Assembly (NCBI RefSeq): GCF_013003965.1
Contig: NZ_CP053069.1
Span: 1,271,419 to 1,335,418, forward strand
Source of the DNA: Usitatibacter rugosus
GTDB taxonomy: Bacteria > Pseudomonadota > Gammaproteobacteria > Burkholderiales > Usitatibacteraceae
DNA length: 64,000 nt
Direction: 5' to 3'
Part shown: positions 18,106 through 26,903 of the stretch, one piece after another
How positions within the stretch are numbered: the stretch's first letter is position 1
How the letters are laid out: each line of letters opens with the position of its first letter
The notes under the pieces: model-generated
What the model saw: only the letters and a program-made list of their open reading frames with translations
What the model was told of the DNA's origin: nothing
The model's database searches: none
Position numbers and translations under genes: made by a program

Positions 18106-18591
18106 ATGCTTCAGATAGGACAACCGGCACCGGCATTTTCCCTCCCCGACGCGAGCATGGAAATGATGAGTCTTTCCAGCTATCGGGGCAAGAAGAACGT
18201 TGTCCTCTATTTCTATCCGAAGGACGGCACGCCGGGCTGCACCATCCAGGCGATCGACTTCTCCGATCGCGAGAAGGAATTCCAGCGTCTCGACACCGTC
18301 ATCTTCGGCGTCTCGCGCGACGATGTCCTCTCGCACGCCGCGTTCCGCGACGAGCATGGCCTCACGGTCCAGCTGCTCGCCGACACTGAAGAGGAAGTCT
18401 GCAAGATGTACGACGTGCTCGCCGAGAAAAGCTACGAAGGCCGCAACAAGACGATGGTGCGCCGCTCCACGTTCGTGATCGACAAGAAGGGTTTCGTGCG
18501 CCACATCCTCTCCGAGGTCAATCCGCGCAACCACGCGGACGAGGTGCTGAAGGTCGTCAAGACCCTGAACGGAAACGGCCCGGCGAACTAG
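18106..18591 (+). CDS. bcp: Thiol peroxidase of the Bcp/PrxQ family
   Basis: 161 residues. The peroxidatic cysteine is in DGTPGCTIQAIDF (near residue 45). The resolving cysteine usually found five residues later in Bcp is an isoleucine here, so this is probably a 1-Cys type using an external thiol. STFVIDKKGFVRHI is the conserved C-terminal strand. It reduces hydroperoxides in the cytoplasm. Divergent from the hydroxylase gene; its stop overlaps the start of the next gene by 1 nt. Confidence 0.9.
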   Translation: MLQIGQPAPAFSLPDASMEMMSLSSYRGKKNVVLYFYPKDGTPGCTIQAIDFSDREKEFQRLDTVIFGVSRDDVLSHAAFRDEHGLTVQLLADTEEEVCKMYDVLAEKSYEGRNKTMVRRSTFVIDKKGFVRHILSEVNPRNHADEVLKVVKTLNGNGPAN

Positions 18592-19085
18592 TGCGGATCG
18601 ATCGCGACATGGTGGTCACGCTCTCGTGCGACGTGCGCGACAGCGACGGCGAATCCCTCGAGGAAGGCACACTCGTCTCCTACCTGCACGGCGGCTACGG
18701 CGGCATCTTCCCCAAGGTGGAGAGCGCGCTTCAGGGCCAGGAGGTGGGCCACGTGCTCGACCTCTCGCTCGATCCCGCGGATGCCTTCGGCGACTACGAC
18801 GCGGAGCTCCTGCGCGTGGAGCCGCGCAAGAAATTCCCCGAGACGCTCGAGGTCGGCATGCGCTTCGAAGGCGTGCCCGGCGAGGAAGACGAAGAAGCCC
18901 TGATCTACACCGTGACGGACGTGACGCCCGAAGCGGTGGTGGTCGACGGCAACCATCCCCTCGCGGGCGAGCGCCTGATCTTCCACGCCACGGTGAAGGA
19001 AGTGCGCAAGGCCACCGAAGAGGAGCTGGAAGAAGGCCAGGCCGCCGAAGATCTCGGCATCACGGCAGCCGAGGCTCGAAACTGA
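18591..19085 (+). CDS. slyD: FKBP-type peptidyl-prolyl isomerase, SlyD-like
   Basis: 164 residues from GTG 18591 (TAGTG overlap with bcp). The FKBP strands with the inserted chaperone flap are visible: VSYLHGGYGGIFPKVESAL, then DAFGDYD, and DGNHPLAGERLIFHATV. The C-terminus is acidic (ATEEELEEGQAAE) and lacks the His/Cys-rich metal tail of E. coli SlyD. Likely a cytoplasmic folding helper. Its last 26 nt overlap the convergent phosphoesterase gene. Confidence 0.85.
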   Translation: MRIDRDMVVTLSCDVRDSDGESLEEGTLVSYLHGGYGGIFPKVESALQGQEVGHVLDLSLDPADAFGDYDAELLRVEPRKKFPETLEVGMRFEGVPGEEDEEALIYTVTDVTPEAVVVDGNHPLAGERLIFHATVKEVRKATEEELEEGQAAEDLGITAAEARN

Positions 19086-19977
19086 AGAGCTGCGGGTCGT
19101 CCGGATCCACGTAGACCTTCACCCAGCCCACCCACGGGCTGCCGAACGTTTCCATGCGCGTGAGGTTGCGGATCGCCTCGCCGCGCGAATCCTTGAAGGG
19201 ATGGTCCACTCTCTGGTGGTGCGTGTCGCCATGGATGAAGGCCACGGGCTTGCCGAGCGTGGCAGCGGCGCCGGGGATCGCGTCGAGGTACCGCCGGTAG
19301 ATGTCCTGCCTGCTCGCCTCCCACGGATTGGCATGGAGGATCACGGCGAGGCCGCGCATGCCGGGCGCTTGCGCCGCGCGCACGGCGATCGAAAGCCATT
19401 CGAGGTTCGCGGCGAGGCGCTTCGCGTGCTCCGCGTCGTTGGCCGCGTCGAACCCGAAGTTGTCGTTGCTGCCTTGCACGTTGAGCGTCGTGAAGACCAC
19501 GCCCGATCGCGTCCAGCGGAGGTTCTCCGGGTACCCCGCTTGCCGCTCGCCCTCGATGCGCTTCGCCGTCGGGGCGAACGGCCCGCCCGTTCCGTAGTAC
19601 ACGGAGCGCAGCTTCTCCAGGCGCTCCAGCGGATCCATGCTGCCGTTGGTGGGGCGCCGGCAGTCGACCCAGTCGTTGTCGCCGGGCACGAAGTGGAACG
19701 GCGCCTTGAAGCGCTCGAACTGCGCGCGGCGTTCTTCGTAGAGCGCGTCGGTGCACGGCGAGTTGCCGCCGGCCTTCATGTCGCCCACGTGCACCACGAA
19801 GGCGAGGGGCTCCACGTTGATGTAATGGATCAGCTCGAGGAAGCGCACCGTCTCGTTCGCGCTGTAGGGCGCATCACCGAGGATGCCGAAGGCGAAAGCC
19901 TCGGGGTGCGGCGGCCGGGTCGCGCAGCCCGCGAGGGCGAGCGCGGCGGCGAGGAGGAGGGCGCTAAGCCTCGTCAT
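19060..19977 (-). CDS. Metallophosphoesterase-like lipoprotein
   Basis: 305 residues with lipobox ALAGC. It carries calcineurin-like metal motifs: GDAP, HVGDMK, PGDNDW (GDND in place of the usual GNHD) and a C-terminal IHGDTHHQR. So it is a periplasmic or membrane-anchored phosphoesterase of unknown substrate. Its start overlaps the mutS stop by 14 nt, implying cotranscription behind mutS, and its end overlaps the slyD end by 26 nt. Confidence 0.8.
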   Translation of the reverse strand: MTRLSALLLAAALALAGCATRPPHPEAFAFGILGDAPYSANETVRFLELIHYINVEPLAFVVHVGDMKAGGNSPCTDALYEERRAQFERFKAPFHFVPGDNDWVDCRRPTNGSMDPLERLEKLRSVYYGTGGPFAPTAKRIEGERQAGYPENLRWTRSGVVFTTLNVQGSNDNFGFDAANDAEHAKRLAANLEWLSIAVRAAQAPGMRGLAVILHANPWEASRQDIYRRYLDAIPGAAATLGKPVAFIHGDTHHQRVDHPFKDSRGEAIRNLTRMETFGSPWVGWVKVYVDPDDPQLFSFEPRLP

Positions 19978-22540
19978 CGGCGAGGCGCTTCAGCTTGTAG
20001 AGCGCCTCGAGGGCCTCGCGCGGCGAAAGCTCATCGGGGCGGATCTCGTCGAGTGCGTCGTGCAATGGCGACACTTCCGGCTCGGCCACGGCTGCCGCGG
20101 GCGCCGAGAAGAGATCCGGCTGCGCGCCCGCCGGGCGGAGGTGCTGCTCCAGCTCGCCCAGGTGCTTGCGCGCGGTACGCACGACTTCCTTCGGGATCCC
20201 CGCGAGATGCGCCACGTGGATGCCGTACGACTTGTCCGCGGGGCCGCCCTCCAGCTTGTGCAGGAACACGATGCGGTCCTTGTGCTCGACGGCGTCCAGG
20301 TGCACGTTCGCGATGTTGGTGAGCGCCGTGGCGAGCTGCGTGAGCTCGAAGTAGTGCGTGGCGAACAACGTATAGCAGCGCGTGGTTTCGGCGAGATGAC
20401 GGGCGATCGCGTAGGCGAGGGCGAGGCCGTCGAACGTGGAAGTGCCGCGGCCGATCTCGTCGACGAGCACGAGGCTTCGCGTCGTGGCGTTGTTGAGGAT
20501 CGTCGCCGCCTCCGTCATCTCCACCATGAAGGTCGAGCGGCCGCCGGCGAGATCGTCGGAGGCGCCGATCCGCGTGAAGATGCGGTCGATCGGCCCGATG
20601 CGCGCCGATGCCGCGGGGACGAAGGCGCCGCAGTAGGCGAGCAGCGCGATCTGGGCCACCTGCCGCATGTACGTCGACTTGCCGCCCATGTTGGGCCCCG
20701 TGATCAGCAGCAGCTGGCGCGAGCGCGAGAGGTCCGTGTCGTTGGGAATGAACGCATCGACCTGGCTCTCGACGACGAGATGGCGGCCCTCGCGGATCTC
20801 GAAGCAGTCTTCCGAAATGAATTCCGGGCAGGAGAGGCCCAGCGACTCGGCGGAGGCGGCGAGCGCGGCGAGCGCATCGAGGCCCGCGCCGCCGTCGGCG
20901 ATCTCCTGCAGGCGGACCACATGGGTGCCGAGCTCGTCCAGCAGCGCTTCGTAGAGCTCCTTCTCGCGCGCCAATGCCCGGTCCCCGGCGGCGAGCGCCT
21001 TGTCCTCGAAGGCCTTCAGCTCCGGCGTGATGAAGCGCTCGGCGTTCTTCATCGTCTGGCGGCGCTTGTACTCCACCGGCACCTTGTCGAGCTGGCCCTG
21101 CGTGACCTCGATGAAGAAGCCGTGCACGCGGTTGAACTCGACGCGCAGGTTCGCGATGCCGGTGCGCTCGCGTTCGCGCTTTTCCATCTCGAGGAGGAAG
21201 GCGCTGCAGTCGTTCTGGATGGCGCGCAGCTCGTCCAGCTCCGTATCGAAGCCGTCGCGGATCACGCCGCCCTCGCGAATCACGGCCGCGGGCTCGTCCT
21301 GCAGCGTGGCGGCGAGGCGAGCGTGGATCGCGGGAACCGGCTGGAGGGCGCGCGCGGCCTGCTCGAGCGCGGGCTGGGCGCTGCTCGCGAGGAGCTCGTG
21401 CAGCCCCGGTAGCGTTGCAAGGGTATCGCGCAGGCCGGCGAGATCGCGGGGGCGGGCGTTGCGCAGCGCGATGCGCGAGGTGATGCGCTCGACGTCCGAC
21501 CACCCACGCAGCTCGGCGGCGACATGCGGATGACGCACGGTAGCTTGCCGATCGGCGAGCGCGGCAATGGCGCCCTGCCGCTGGCGGAGCACCACCGTGT
21601 CGCGCAGCGGATGGTGCAGCCAGTGGCGAAGACGGCGGCTGCCCATCGAGCTCGCGCAGCGGTCGAGCAGCGAGAAGAGGGTGGGTGAATCCGCGCCGGC
21701 GATGGTCTCGGTGATCTCCAGGTTGCGGCGCGTGGGCGCGTCCATCTGCACGAACTCGCTCTCGCGCTCGACCGCCAGGCCGGTCACGTGCGGCAGCGCG
21801 GATTGCTGCGTGTGGCGGCAATAGCCGAGCAGCGCGCCGGCCGCACCGAGGGCCGCCTCGAGGCCCTCGACGCCGTAGCCCGAGAGGTCCGCGGTTCCGA
21901 ATTGCTTGGCAAGGTCGCGCTTGGCGCCTTCCGGATCGAAGCGCCACGCCTCGAGCTTCCTCACGGACGGCGCCTCGCGGATCACCGGAGCCTCGAGATC
22001 GTCGGGCAGGAGCAGCTCCGCCACCTGCAGGCGCTCCAGCTCGGCGGCCAGGCGAATTCGCGGTACCTCGGTGACGCGCAGCCTGCCGCTCGCGAGCGAC
22101 AGCCACGCGATGCCCGCGGTGGATCCCGCGACGTACGCGGCAGCCAGCAGGCTCTCGCGCGTTGCGGGAAGCAGCGCCGAATCCGTGAGCGTGCCGGGCG
22201 TCACGATGCGAGTGACCCTCCGCTCGACCGGGCCTTTCGAGGTCGCGACGTCGCCCACCTGCTCGCAGATCGCGACCGACTCGCCGGCCTTCACGAGCTT
22301 CGCCAGGTATTGCTCGACCGAATGGAAGGGCACGCCCGCCATGCGAATCGGCTGGCCCGCGGTGGCGCCGCGCGTCGTGAGCGTGATGTCGAGCAGCTTC
22401 GCGGCGCGCTCGGCGTCGGCGAAGAACATCTCGTAGAAGTCGCCCATCCGGTAGAAAAGCAGCATGTCGGGGTACCCCGCCTTCAAGGCGAAGTACTGCT
22501 GCATCATCGGGGTGTGGGCGGCGGGGGCTCGATCGTTCAA
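19964..22540 (-). CDS. mutS: DNA mismatch repair protein MutS
   Basis: 858 residues, full length. The mismatch-recognition FYE motif is in [10 protein letters not shown] near residue 36. The C-terminal ATPase has the Walker A motif [22 protein letters not shown], the Walker B region [16 protein letters not shown], and the composite-site helix. It recognises mismatches and recruits MutL; mutL is not in the window. ATG 22540 was chosen for the typical start followed by [13 protein letters not shown]. Confidence 0.97.
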   Translation of the reverse strand: MNDRAPAAHTPMMQQYFALKAGYPDMLLFYRMGDFYEMFFADAERAAKLLDITLTTRGATAGQPIRMAGVPFHSVEQYLAKLVKAGESVAICEQVGDVATSKGPVERRVTRIVTPGTLTDSALLPATRESLLAAAYVAGSTAGIAWLSLASGRLRVTEVPRIRLAAELERLQVAELLLPDDLEAPVIREAPSVRKLEAWRFDPEGAKRDLAKQFGTADLSGYGVEGLEAALGAAGALLGYCRHTQQSALPHVTGLAVERESEFVQMDAPTRRNLEITETIAGADSPTLFSLLDRCASSMGSRRLRHWLHHPLRDTVVLRQRQGAIAALADRQATVRHPHVAAELRGWSDVERITSRIALRNARPRDLAGLRDTLATLPGLHELLASSAQPALEQAARALQPVPAIHARLAATLQDEPAAVIREGGVIRDGFDTELDELRAIQNDCSAFLLEMEKRERERTGIANLRVEFNRVHGFFIEVTQGQLDKVPVEYKRRQTMKNAERFITPELKAFEDKALAAGDRALAREKELYEALLDELGTHVVRLQEIADGGAGLDALAALAASAESLGLSCPEFISEDCFEIREGRHLVVESQVDAFIPNDTDLSRSRQLLLITGPNMGGKSTYMRQVAQIALLAYCGAFVPAASARIGPIDRIFTRIGASDDLAGGRSTFMVEMTEAATILNNATTRSLVLVDEIGRGTSTFDGLALAYAIARHLAETTRCYTLFATHYFELTQLATALTNIANVHLDAVEHKDRIVFLHKLEGGPADKSYGIHVAHLAGIPKEVVRTARKHLGELEQHLRPAGAQPDLFSAPAAAVAEPEVSPLHDALDEIRPDELSPREALEALYKLKRLADDEA

Positions 22541-22572
22541 GCCCCCGATTCTACCGTCCCGCTACGCCCGCT

Positions 22573-23610
22573 TCAGGAGACCGGAACCGGCTCCGGGAAT
22601 TTCCAGGTGTTCTTGAGGATCTCGGCGCGCGGCCGGTAGAGGCGCACGGCGGCGTTCCAGCCCTTCATGATCGGGATGCAGTTCGGAATCTTGCCGTCGC
22701 AGCCGCCGAACTGGATCGCCATCGATCCGTCCGCCGCCTTCTTGCCCGTGATGTTGTTCACCGAGTAGGAGTTGAGCGCGTTCTTCTCGAAGTAGCCCTT
22801 CTCGTTGTAGACGCTGATCGACCAGAAGCCGTCCACGGGAACGTCCTTCACGGTGAGCCGGTAGACCTTCTTGCCGTCGTTCTCGGCCGGCGTGATATTC
22901 GCGTAGGACGCATCCTTGTCCGGATTGCCGCCCCAGCCCGTCGCGGTACCGATCAGGTGCTTCACCGGATCGACGTTGGCCTTGGTGCCGAAGGACCCTT
23001 TGTAATCCTGCACGGTGGAGCCGAGCACGAGGAGCGCGTCGCGCACCTTCTTCTGGCTCACCGCGTCCCAGTTCGGCAGCTCGAGCTTGCCCGGGTCCTT
23101 CTGGGTGATCTTGATCGCGTCCTGCAGCGCATGCACGGCCTTGATGTCGGCGGGATCGTTGGGGTCGACCAGTGTGCGGATCGCGAGGTTCACGTAGCGG
23201 GTTCCCACGTCCTTCTCGGTCAGCGTGCGCTTGCCCTTGCCGTAGTACACGCCGGGCACGTAGTGATCCTCGTCGATGACCATCAACGACATGAAGCGCT
23301 TGCCCGCATCGGGCATCTCGATGGTCATGGGGCCTGCCCGGAGATCGAAGACGCCAAAGGAGTAGAGGGTGTCGCGGTTCATCCGGATCACCGTCTGGTT
23401 GTCGATCGAGGCGGGCTCCCGGCGGTGCAGCAGCTTGCCGAAGGCGCCGTCCTTCGCGTTGGCAGCCGAGTACATGTCGGTTTCCGCGCGCGCGAAGTTC
23501 TCGATCGTCACCGGCACAGGCGCGGCGGCCTGCAGCGACTTCTTCTCTTGAGCGAATGTAGGAATTGCAGCGAACGCGAGTGCTACTACCGTGGCAACGC
23601 GTGCATTCAT
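22573..23610 (-). CDS. Exported DUF1254/DUF1214-type protein
   Basis: 345 residues from ATG 23610 with a signal peptide ending TFAQ. The N-terminal half (NFARAETDMYSAANA, NRDTLYSFGVFDLRAG) is DUF1254-like. The C-terminal part (GFWSISVYNEKGYF, SVNNITGKKAADGS) is DUF1214-like, as in COG5361 proteins. Function not established. It is divergent from the octahaem cytochrome, with 58 nt between starts, so the two may share a control region. Confidence 0.8.
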   Translation of the reverse strand: MNARVATVVALAFAAIPTFAQEKKSLQAAAPVPVTIENFARAETDMYSAANAKDGAFGKLLHRREPASIDNQTVIRMNRDTLYSFGVFDLRAGPMTIEMPDAGKRFMSLMVIDEDHYVPGVYYGKGKRTLTEKDVGTRYVNLAIRTLVDPNDPADIKAVHALQDAIKITQKDPGKLELPNWDAVSQKKVRDALLVLGSTVQDYKGSFGTKANVDPVKHLIGTATGWGGNPDKDASYANITPAENDGKKVYRLTVKDVPVDGFWSISVYNEKGYFEKNALNSYSVNNITGKKAADGSMAIQFGGCDGKIPNCIPIMKGWNAAVRLYRPRAEILKNTWKFPEPVPVS

Positions 23611-23668
23611 GGCGGCTCCTTCCATCGAGTCTGCCCATGATGCCACGGTGATACCATCGCCCGCAGCC

Positions 23669-26059
23669 ATGACGAAGCGCAAGAATCGCGCGGGCAGCGC
23701 GCCCTCGAAGCCCGAAGCTGCCGCGGCCCCCGCGCCTTCGAAGTCCCGCTCGGGATGGTGGTTGCTCGCGGCCCTGGCGGGTGCGTTCGCGATCGGCCTC
23801 TTCGCCTCGCAGGTCCTGAAGCGCGGCGTTTCCCCGGCACCGGTTCCCGCCGAGCGCGCGACGGCCGTGGTTACTCCCGCGAGTTACGTCGGTTCCGCGG
23901 CGTGCGCGTCCTGCCATGCGGAACAACACAAGCAATGGAGCGGCTCGCAGCATGCGGCCGCGATGATCGAGGCGAATGCGTCGAGCGTTCGTGGCGATTT
24001 CGCCAACGCGAAGGCCACGGTCGCGGGCGTCACGTCCACCTTCACCACGAAGGAAGGCCGCTACTTCGTCCGCACCGACGGACCCGACGGCAAGCTCGCG
24101 GACTTCGAGGTGAAGTACACGTTCGGCGTCGAGCCCCTGCAGCAATACCTCATCGCGATGCCGGGAGGGCGCATGCAGGCGCTCGGCCTCGCCTGGGACA
24201 CGCGCGGGAAAGCCGAGGGCGGGCAGCGCTGGTTCGCTGTCACGCCCGCGAATCCGAAGCCCGGGAGCGCGCTCCACTGGACGGGCATCGACCAGAACTG
24301 GAACTACCAGTGCGCCGATTGCCACTCCACCAACCTGCGCAAGAACTACGATGCGGCGACCTCGACGTTCAAGACAACGTGGTCGGAGATCAACGTCGCG
24401 TGCGAGAGCTGCCACGGGCCGGGCTCGAACCACGTGAACGCGAAGGGCAAGGGAGGGCTCACCGCCGCGCTCGACGAACGCCGTGGCGTGAGCTGGGCGA
24501 TCGACGCCGCGAGCGGCAACGCGAAGCGCTCGAAGGCGAAGGTATCGGACCGTGAGATCGAGGTGTGCGCGCGCTGCCATGCCCGGCGCGGCCAGTTCAC
24601 CGACGAACACGTCGCGGGCCAGCCGCTGCACGCTGCCTTCCGTCCCGCCGTGCTGGAGCGCGGCCTTTACTGGCCCGACGGCCAGCAACGCGACGAGGTC
24701 TACGACTACGCCTCCTTCCTGCAGAGCCGCATGCACGCGCATGGCGTGACCTGCTCCGACTGCCACGATCCGCACACGCAGAAGCTGCGCGCTCCCGGCA
24801 ACGAGGCGTGCTCGCAATGCCACGCGCCCGCCAAGTACCAGGCGGAATCGCATCATCATCATCGCGCGGGCTCGAAGGGCACGGAATGCGCCGCGTGCCA
24901 CATGCCGACGAACACGTACATGGTCGTGGACCCGCGTCACGATCACTCGATTCGCATTCCCCGCCCCGACCGCACCGTCTCGATGGGCGCACCCAACGCG
25001 TGCAACGCTTGCCACGGCGACAAGAAGCCGCCGTGGGCGGCCGAGGCGCTCCGCGGCTGGTTCCCGAAGGCGAATCCCGGCTTCCAGGGTTTTGCCGAGG
25101 CGCTGCATGCGGGAGATCTCGGAGCGCCCGGGGCGCAGAGCGCGCTGCGCGGCGTGGCGAAGGACGCGTCGCAATCGCCGATCGCGCGAGCCAGTGCCAT
25201 CGCGCGCCTCGGCCGCGGTCTCGATCCCCAGAGCGTCGACGTGATCGCCGGCGCATTGAACGATCCCGATGCCAACGTGCGCATGGCGGCCACGCAGGCG
25301 CTCGGCCGCGGCGACACGGAGATGAAGCTGCGCTACCTCCCGCGCATGCTCGCCGATCCGCTGCGCGTCGTTCGCATGGAAGCGGCGAGCGCGCTGGCGG
25401 GCGAGCCGGAGCGCAAGCTCAAGGCCCCGCGGCGCGAGGCGTTCACGAAAGCGCTGGAGGAGTTCCTCGCGGCGCAGCGCTTCAATGCCGATCGTCCGGA
25501 GGCGCAAGGCGCGATCGCGGCCGTGGCGCTCGCGCGGGGCGACACCGCCACGGCAATCACGGCGAACCGCACCGCGCTCAGGATCGATCCCTCCTATATC
25601 CAGGCGGCGGTGAACCTCGCGGACCTCTATCGCGGCCAGGGCAAGGACGCGGAGGGCGAGGCGGTGCTGGCGGAGGCGATGAAGGCGAACCCGGCTTCCG
25701 CGCCGGTGAAGCACGCGCTGGGGCTGCTCAGGATCCGCGAACGGCGCACGGCCGAAGCGCTCGGATTGCTGGGCGAGGCGGCGAAGCTCGCACCGGACGA
25801 CGCTCGCTATGCCTACGTCTACGGCGTGGCGCTGCACGACATGGGCAAGCGCGAGGAGGCGTTGAAGGCGCTCGGATCGGGAATCGCGCGCAATCCCTAC
25901 GACCGCGAGACGCTGGTCGCTCTGGCCACGTACGAACGCGAAGCGGGGAACCTCGCCTCCGCGCGTGCGCGCATGAAGCTCTTGCGCGAGCTCGAGCCCG
26001 GCAATCCCGACATCGAGCGCATGGCGGCCGAGATCGAGGGCCGCGCCCCGCCGCGCTGA
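23669..26059 (+). CDS. Octahaem cytochrome c with HEAT and TPR repeats
   Basis: 796 residues. A lysine-rich cytoplasmic start is followed by one membrane helix (WWLLAALAGAFAIGLFA, about residues 31-47). Eight CXXCH haem sites lie near residues 79, 215, 245, 300, 362, 381, 407 and 445 (the first is CASCH, the last CNACH). HEAT-like repeats follow around residues 500-610 and TPR units from about 615 to the end. The haem part resembles cytochrome c554-type multihaem domains. It is probably anchored in the inner membrane and faces the periplasm; the electron partner is unknown. No maturation genes are nearby. ATG 23669 is the start nearest the membrane anchor. Confidence 0.85.
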   Translation: MTKRKNRAGSAPSKPEAAAAPAPSKSRSGWWLLAALAGAFAIGLFASQVLKRGVSPAPVPAERATAVVTPASYVGSAACASCHAEQHKQWSGSQHAAAMIEANASSVRGDFANAKATVAGVTSTFTTKEGRYFVRTDGPDGKLADFEVKYTFGVEPLQQYLIAMPGGRMQALGLAWDTRGKAEGGQRWFAVTPANPKPGSALHWTGIDQNWNYQCADCHSTNLRKNYDAATSTFKTTWSEINVACESCHGPGSNHVNAKGKGGLTAALDERRGVSWAIDAASGNAKRSKAKVSDREIEVCARCHARRGQFTDEHVAGQPLHAAFRPAVLERGLYWPDGQQRDEVYDYASFLQSRMHAHGVTCSDCHDPHTQKLRAPGNEACSQCHAPAKYQAESHHHHRAGSKGTECAACHMPTNTYMVVDPRHDHSIRIPRPDRTVSMGAPNACNACHGDKKPPWAAEALRGWFPKANPGFQGFAEALHAGDLGAPGAQSALRGVAKDASQSPIARASAIARLGRGLDPQSVDVIAGALNDPDANVRMAATQALGRGDTEMKLRYLPRMLADPLRVVRMEAASALAGEPERKLKAPRREAFTKALEEFLAAQRFNADRPEAQGAIAAVALARGDTATAITANRTALRIDPSYIQAAVNLADLYRGQGKDAEGEAVLAEAMKANPASAPVKHALGLLRIRERRTAEALGLLGEAAKLAPDDARYAYVYGVALHDMGKREEALKALGSGIARNPYDRETLVALATYEREAGNLASARARMKLLRELEPGNPDIERMAAEIEGRAPPR

Positions 26060-26065
26060 AAAGAA

Positions 26066-26097
26066 AACGGGGCGCGCCGCGAGCGGCACGCCCCGTT
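26066..26097 (-). terminator. Intrinsic terminator between convergent genes
   Basis: A 13-bp stem with one mismatch (ACGGGGCG/CGCCCCGT plus inner pairs) and a CGAG loop. On the minus strand it is followed by TTTTCTTTT, so it mainly ends the lipoprotein transcript; it may also slow the plus-strand cytochrome transcript. Confidence 0.8.
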
Positions 26098-26107
26098 CGG
26101 CCTGCCG

Positions 26108-26572
26108 TTACTTGACCGCGAACTTCTTCGTCTGCACGACCTGGTCGTTCAGCAGGATCTCGACCTGGTAGTCGCCGGCGGGCCATCCGTCCGGCTTGCT
26201 GATGTGGAACTCGGTGACGGCCGGGCCCGTGGCCTGGATCGTCTGCGTGTCTTCCTTCACCGGAACCGACTTGCCGCCCGTGGTGTAGGTCCAGCGCGCC
26301 TTGACCGTGGCAGTCCCGGAGCCCGTGGTGGCGACCGCGACATAGATCGTGTCCTTCTTCGCGAACGATTCGGTCGGAGCGGTGATGTTCTTGTCCGCAC
26401 CCACGGCGGTGCCGAGCGTCGCGGACGACACGGCCACCACGGCAGGAGCCGGTGCGGGCGCGGGTGCCGGTGCGGGGGCCGGTGCGGGCGGGGGCGGGGT
26501 TTCCTTCTTGCCGCAGGCCACGAGGCCCAATCCGATGACGGCCACGGCGAGGTAACGCAGGTAGGTATTCAT
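26108..26572 (-). CDS. Lipoprotein with Pro/Ala linker and C-terminal beta domain
   Basis: 154 residues with lipobox LVAC (Cys20), then KKETPPPPAPAPAPAPAP as a linker. A beta-rich domain of about 100 residues follows (GTATVKARWTYTTGG, WPAGDYQVEILLND). This resembles small periplasmic ligand- or cargo-binding domains, but no family is assigned. Its mature N-terminus resembles the lipoprotein at 15945-16274. The LysM gene lies 16 nt upstream in the same direction. Confidence 0.75.
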   Translation of the reverse strand: MNTYLRYLAVAVIGLGLVACGKKETPPPPAPAPAPAPAPAPAPAVVAVSSATLGTAVGADKNITAPTESFAKKDTIYVAVATTGSGTATVKARWTYTTGGKSVPVKEDTQTIQATGPAVTEFHISKPDGWPAGDYQVEILLNDQVVQTKKFAVK

Positions 26573-26588
26573 GTCGGGTCTCCGGAGG

Positions 26589-26810
26589 TCAGGCCTTGGG
26601 GGGAATCTTGAGCTTCTGGCCGGGGAAGATCTTGTCGGGATCCTTGATGAGGTCCTTGTTCGCCTCGAAGATCCGCTTCCAGGCGTTGGCGTCGCCGTAC
26701 TCGTTCTTGGCGATCTTCGACAATGAATCGCCGGACTTCACGACATAGATCTTCGTCGCGGTAGAGCTGCCGCCGCTTTGCACGTTGGAGAAATCGGGGG
26801 TGTCGCTCAT
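26589..26810 (-). CDS. Small LysM-domain protein
   Basis: 73 residues. One LysM domain (IYVVKSGDSLSKIAKNEYG through FPGQKLKIPP) fills the protein after a short polar N-terminus. There is no signal peptide, as in YgaU-type proteins, so it may be cytoplasmic or exported in another way. LysM domains bind glycan chains with N-acetylglucosamine. GGAGGT precedes the ATG. Probably cotranscribed with the following lipoprotein gene. Confidence 0.85.
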   Translation of the reverse strand: MSDTPDFSNVQSGGSSTATKIYVVKSGDSLSKIAKNEYGDANAWKRIFEANKDLIKDPDKIFPGQKLKIPPKA

Positions 26811-26903
26811 CGGGACCTCCTTGGAATGGGACTTCCGTGTCCTCAGTATGGACCGATGATCGACAGCGTACCGGGGGCGGCGTTCAACGCTGCGAGGGCG
26901 AAT

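Noticed and set aside
24850-24861. Run of histidine codons (CATCATCATCAT)
   Set aside because: It lies within the multihaem domain, between CXXCH motifs, where histidines are expected; no sign of a tag or vector.
22562-26089. Long open frame on the minus strand opposite the octahaem cytochrome
   Set aside because: Shadow of the real plus-strand gene; only its final part near 22573-23610 lies over a real gene, and that gene is in another frame.
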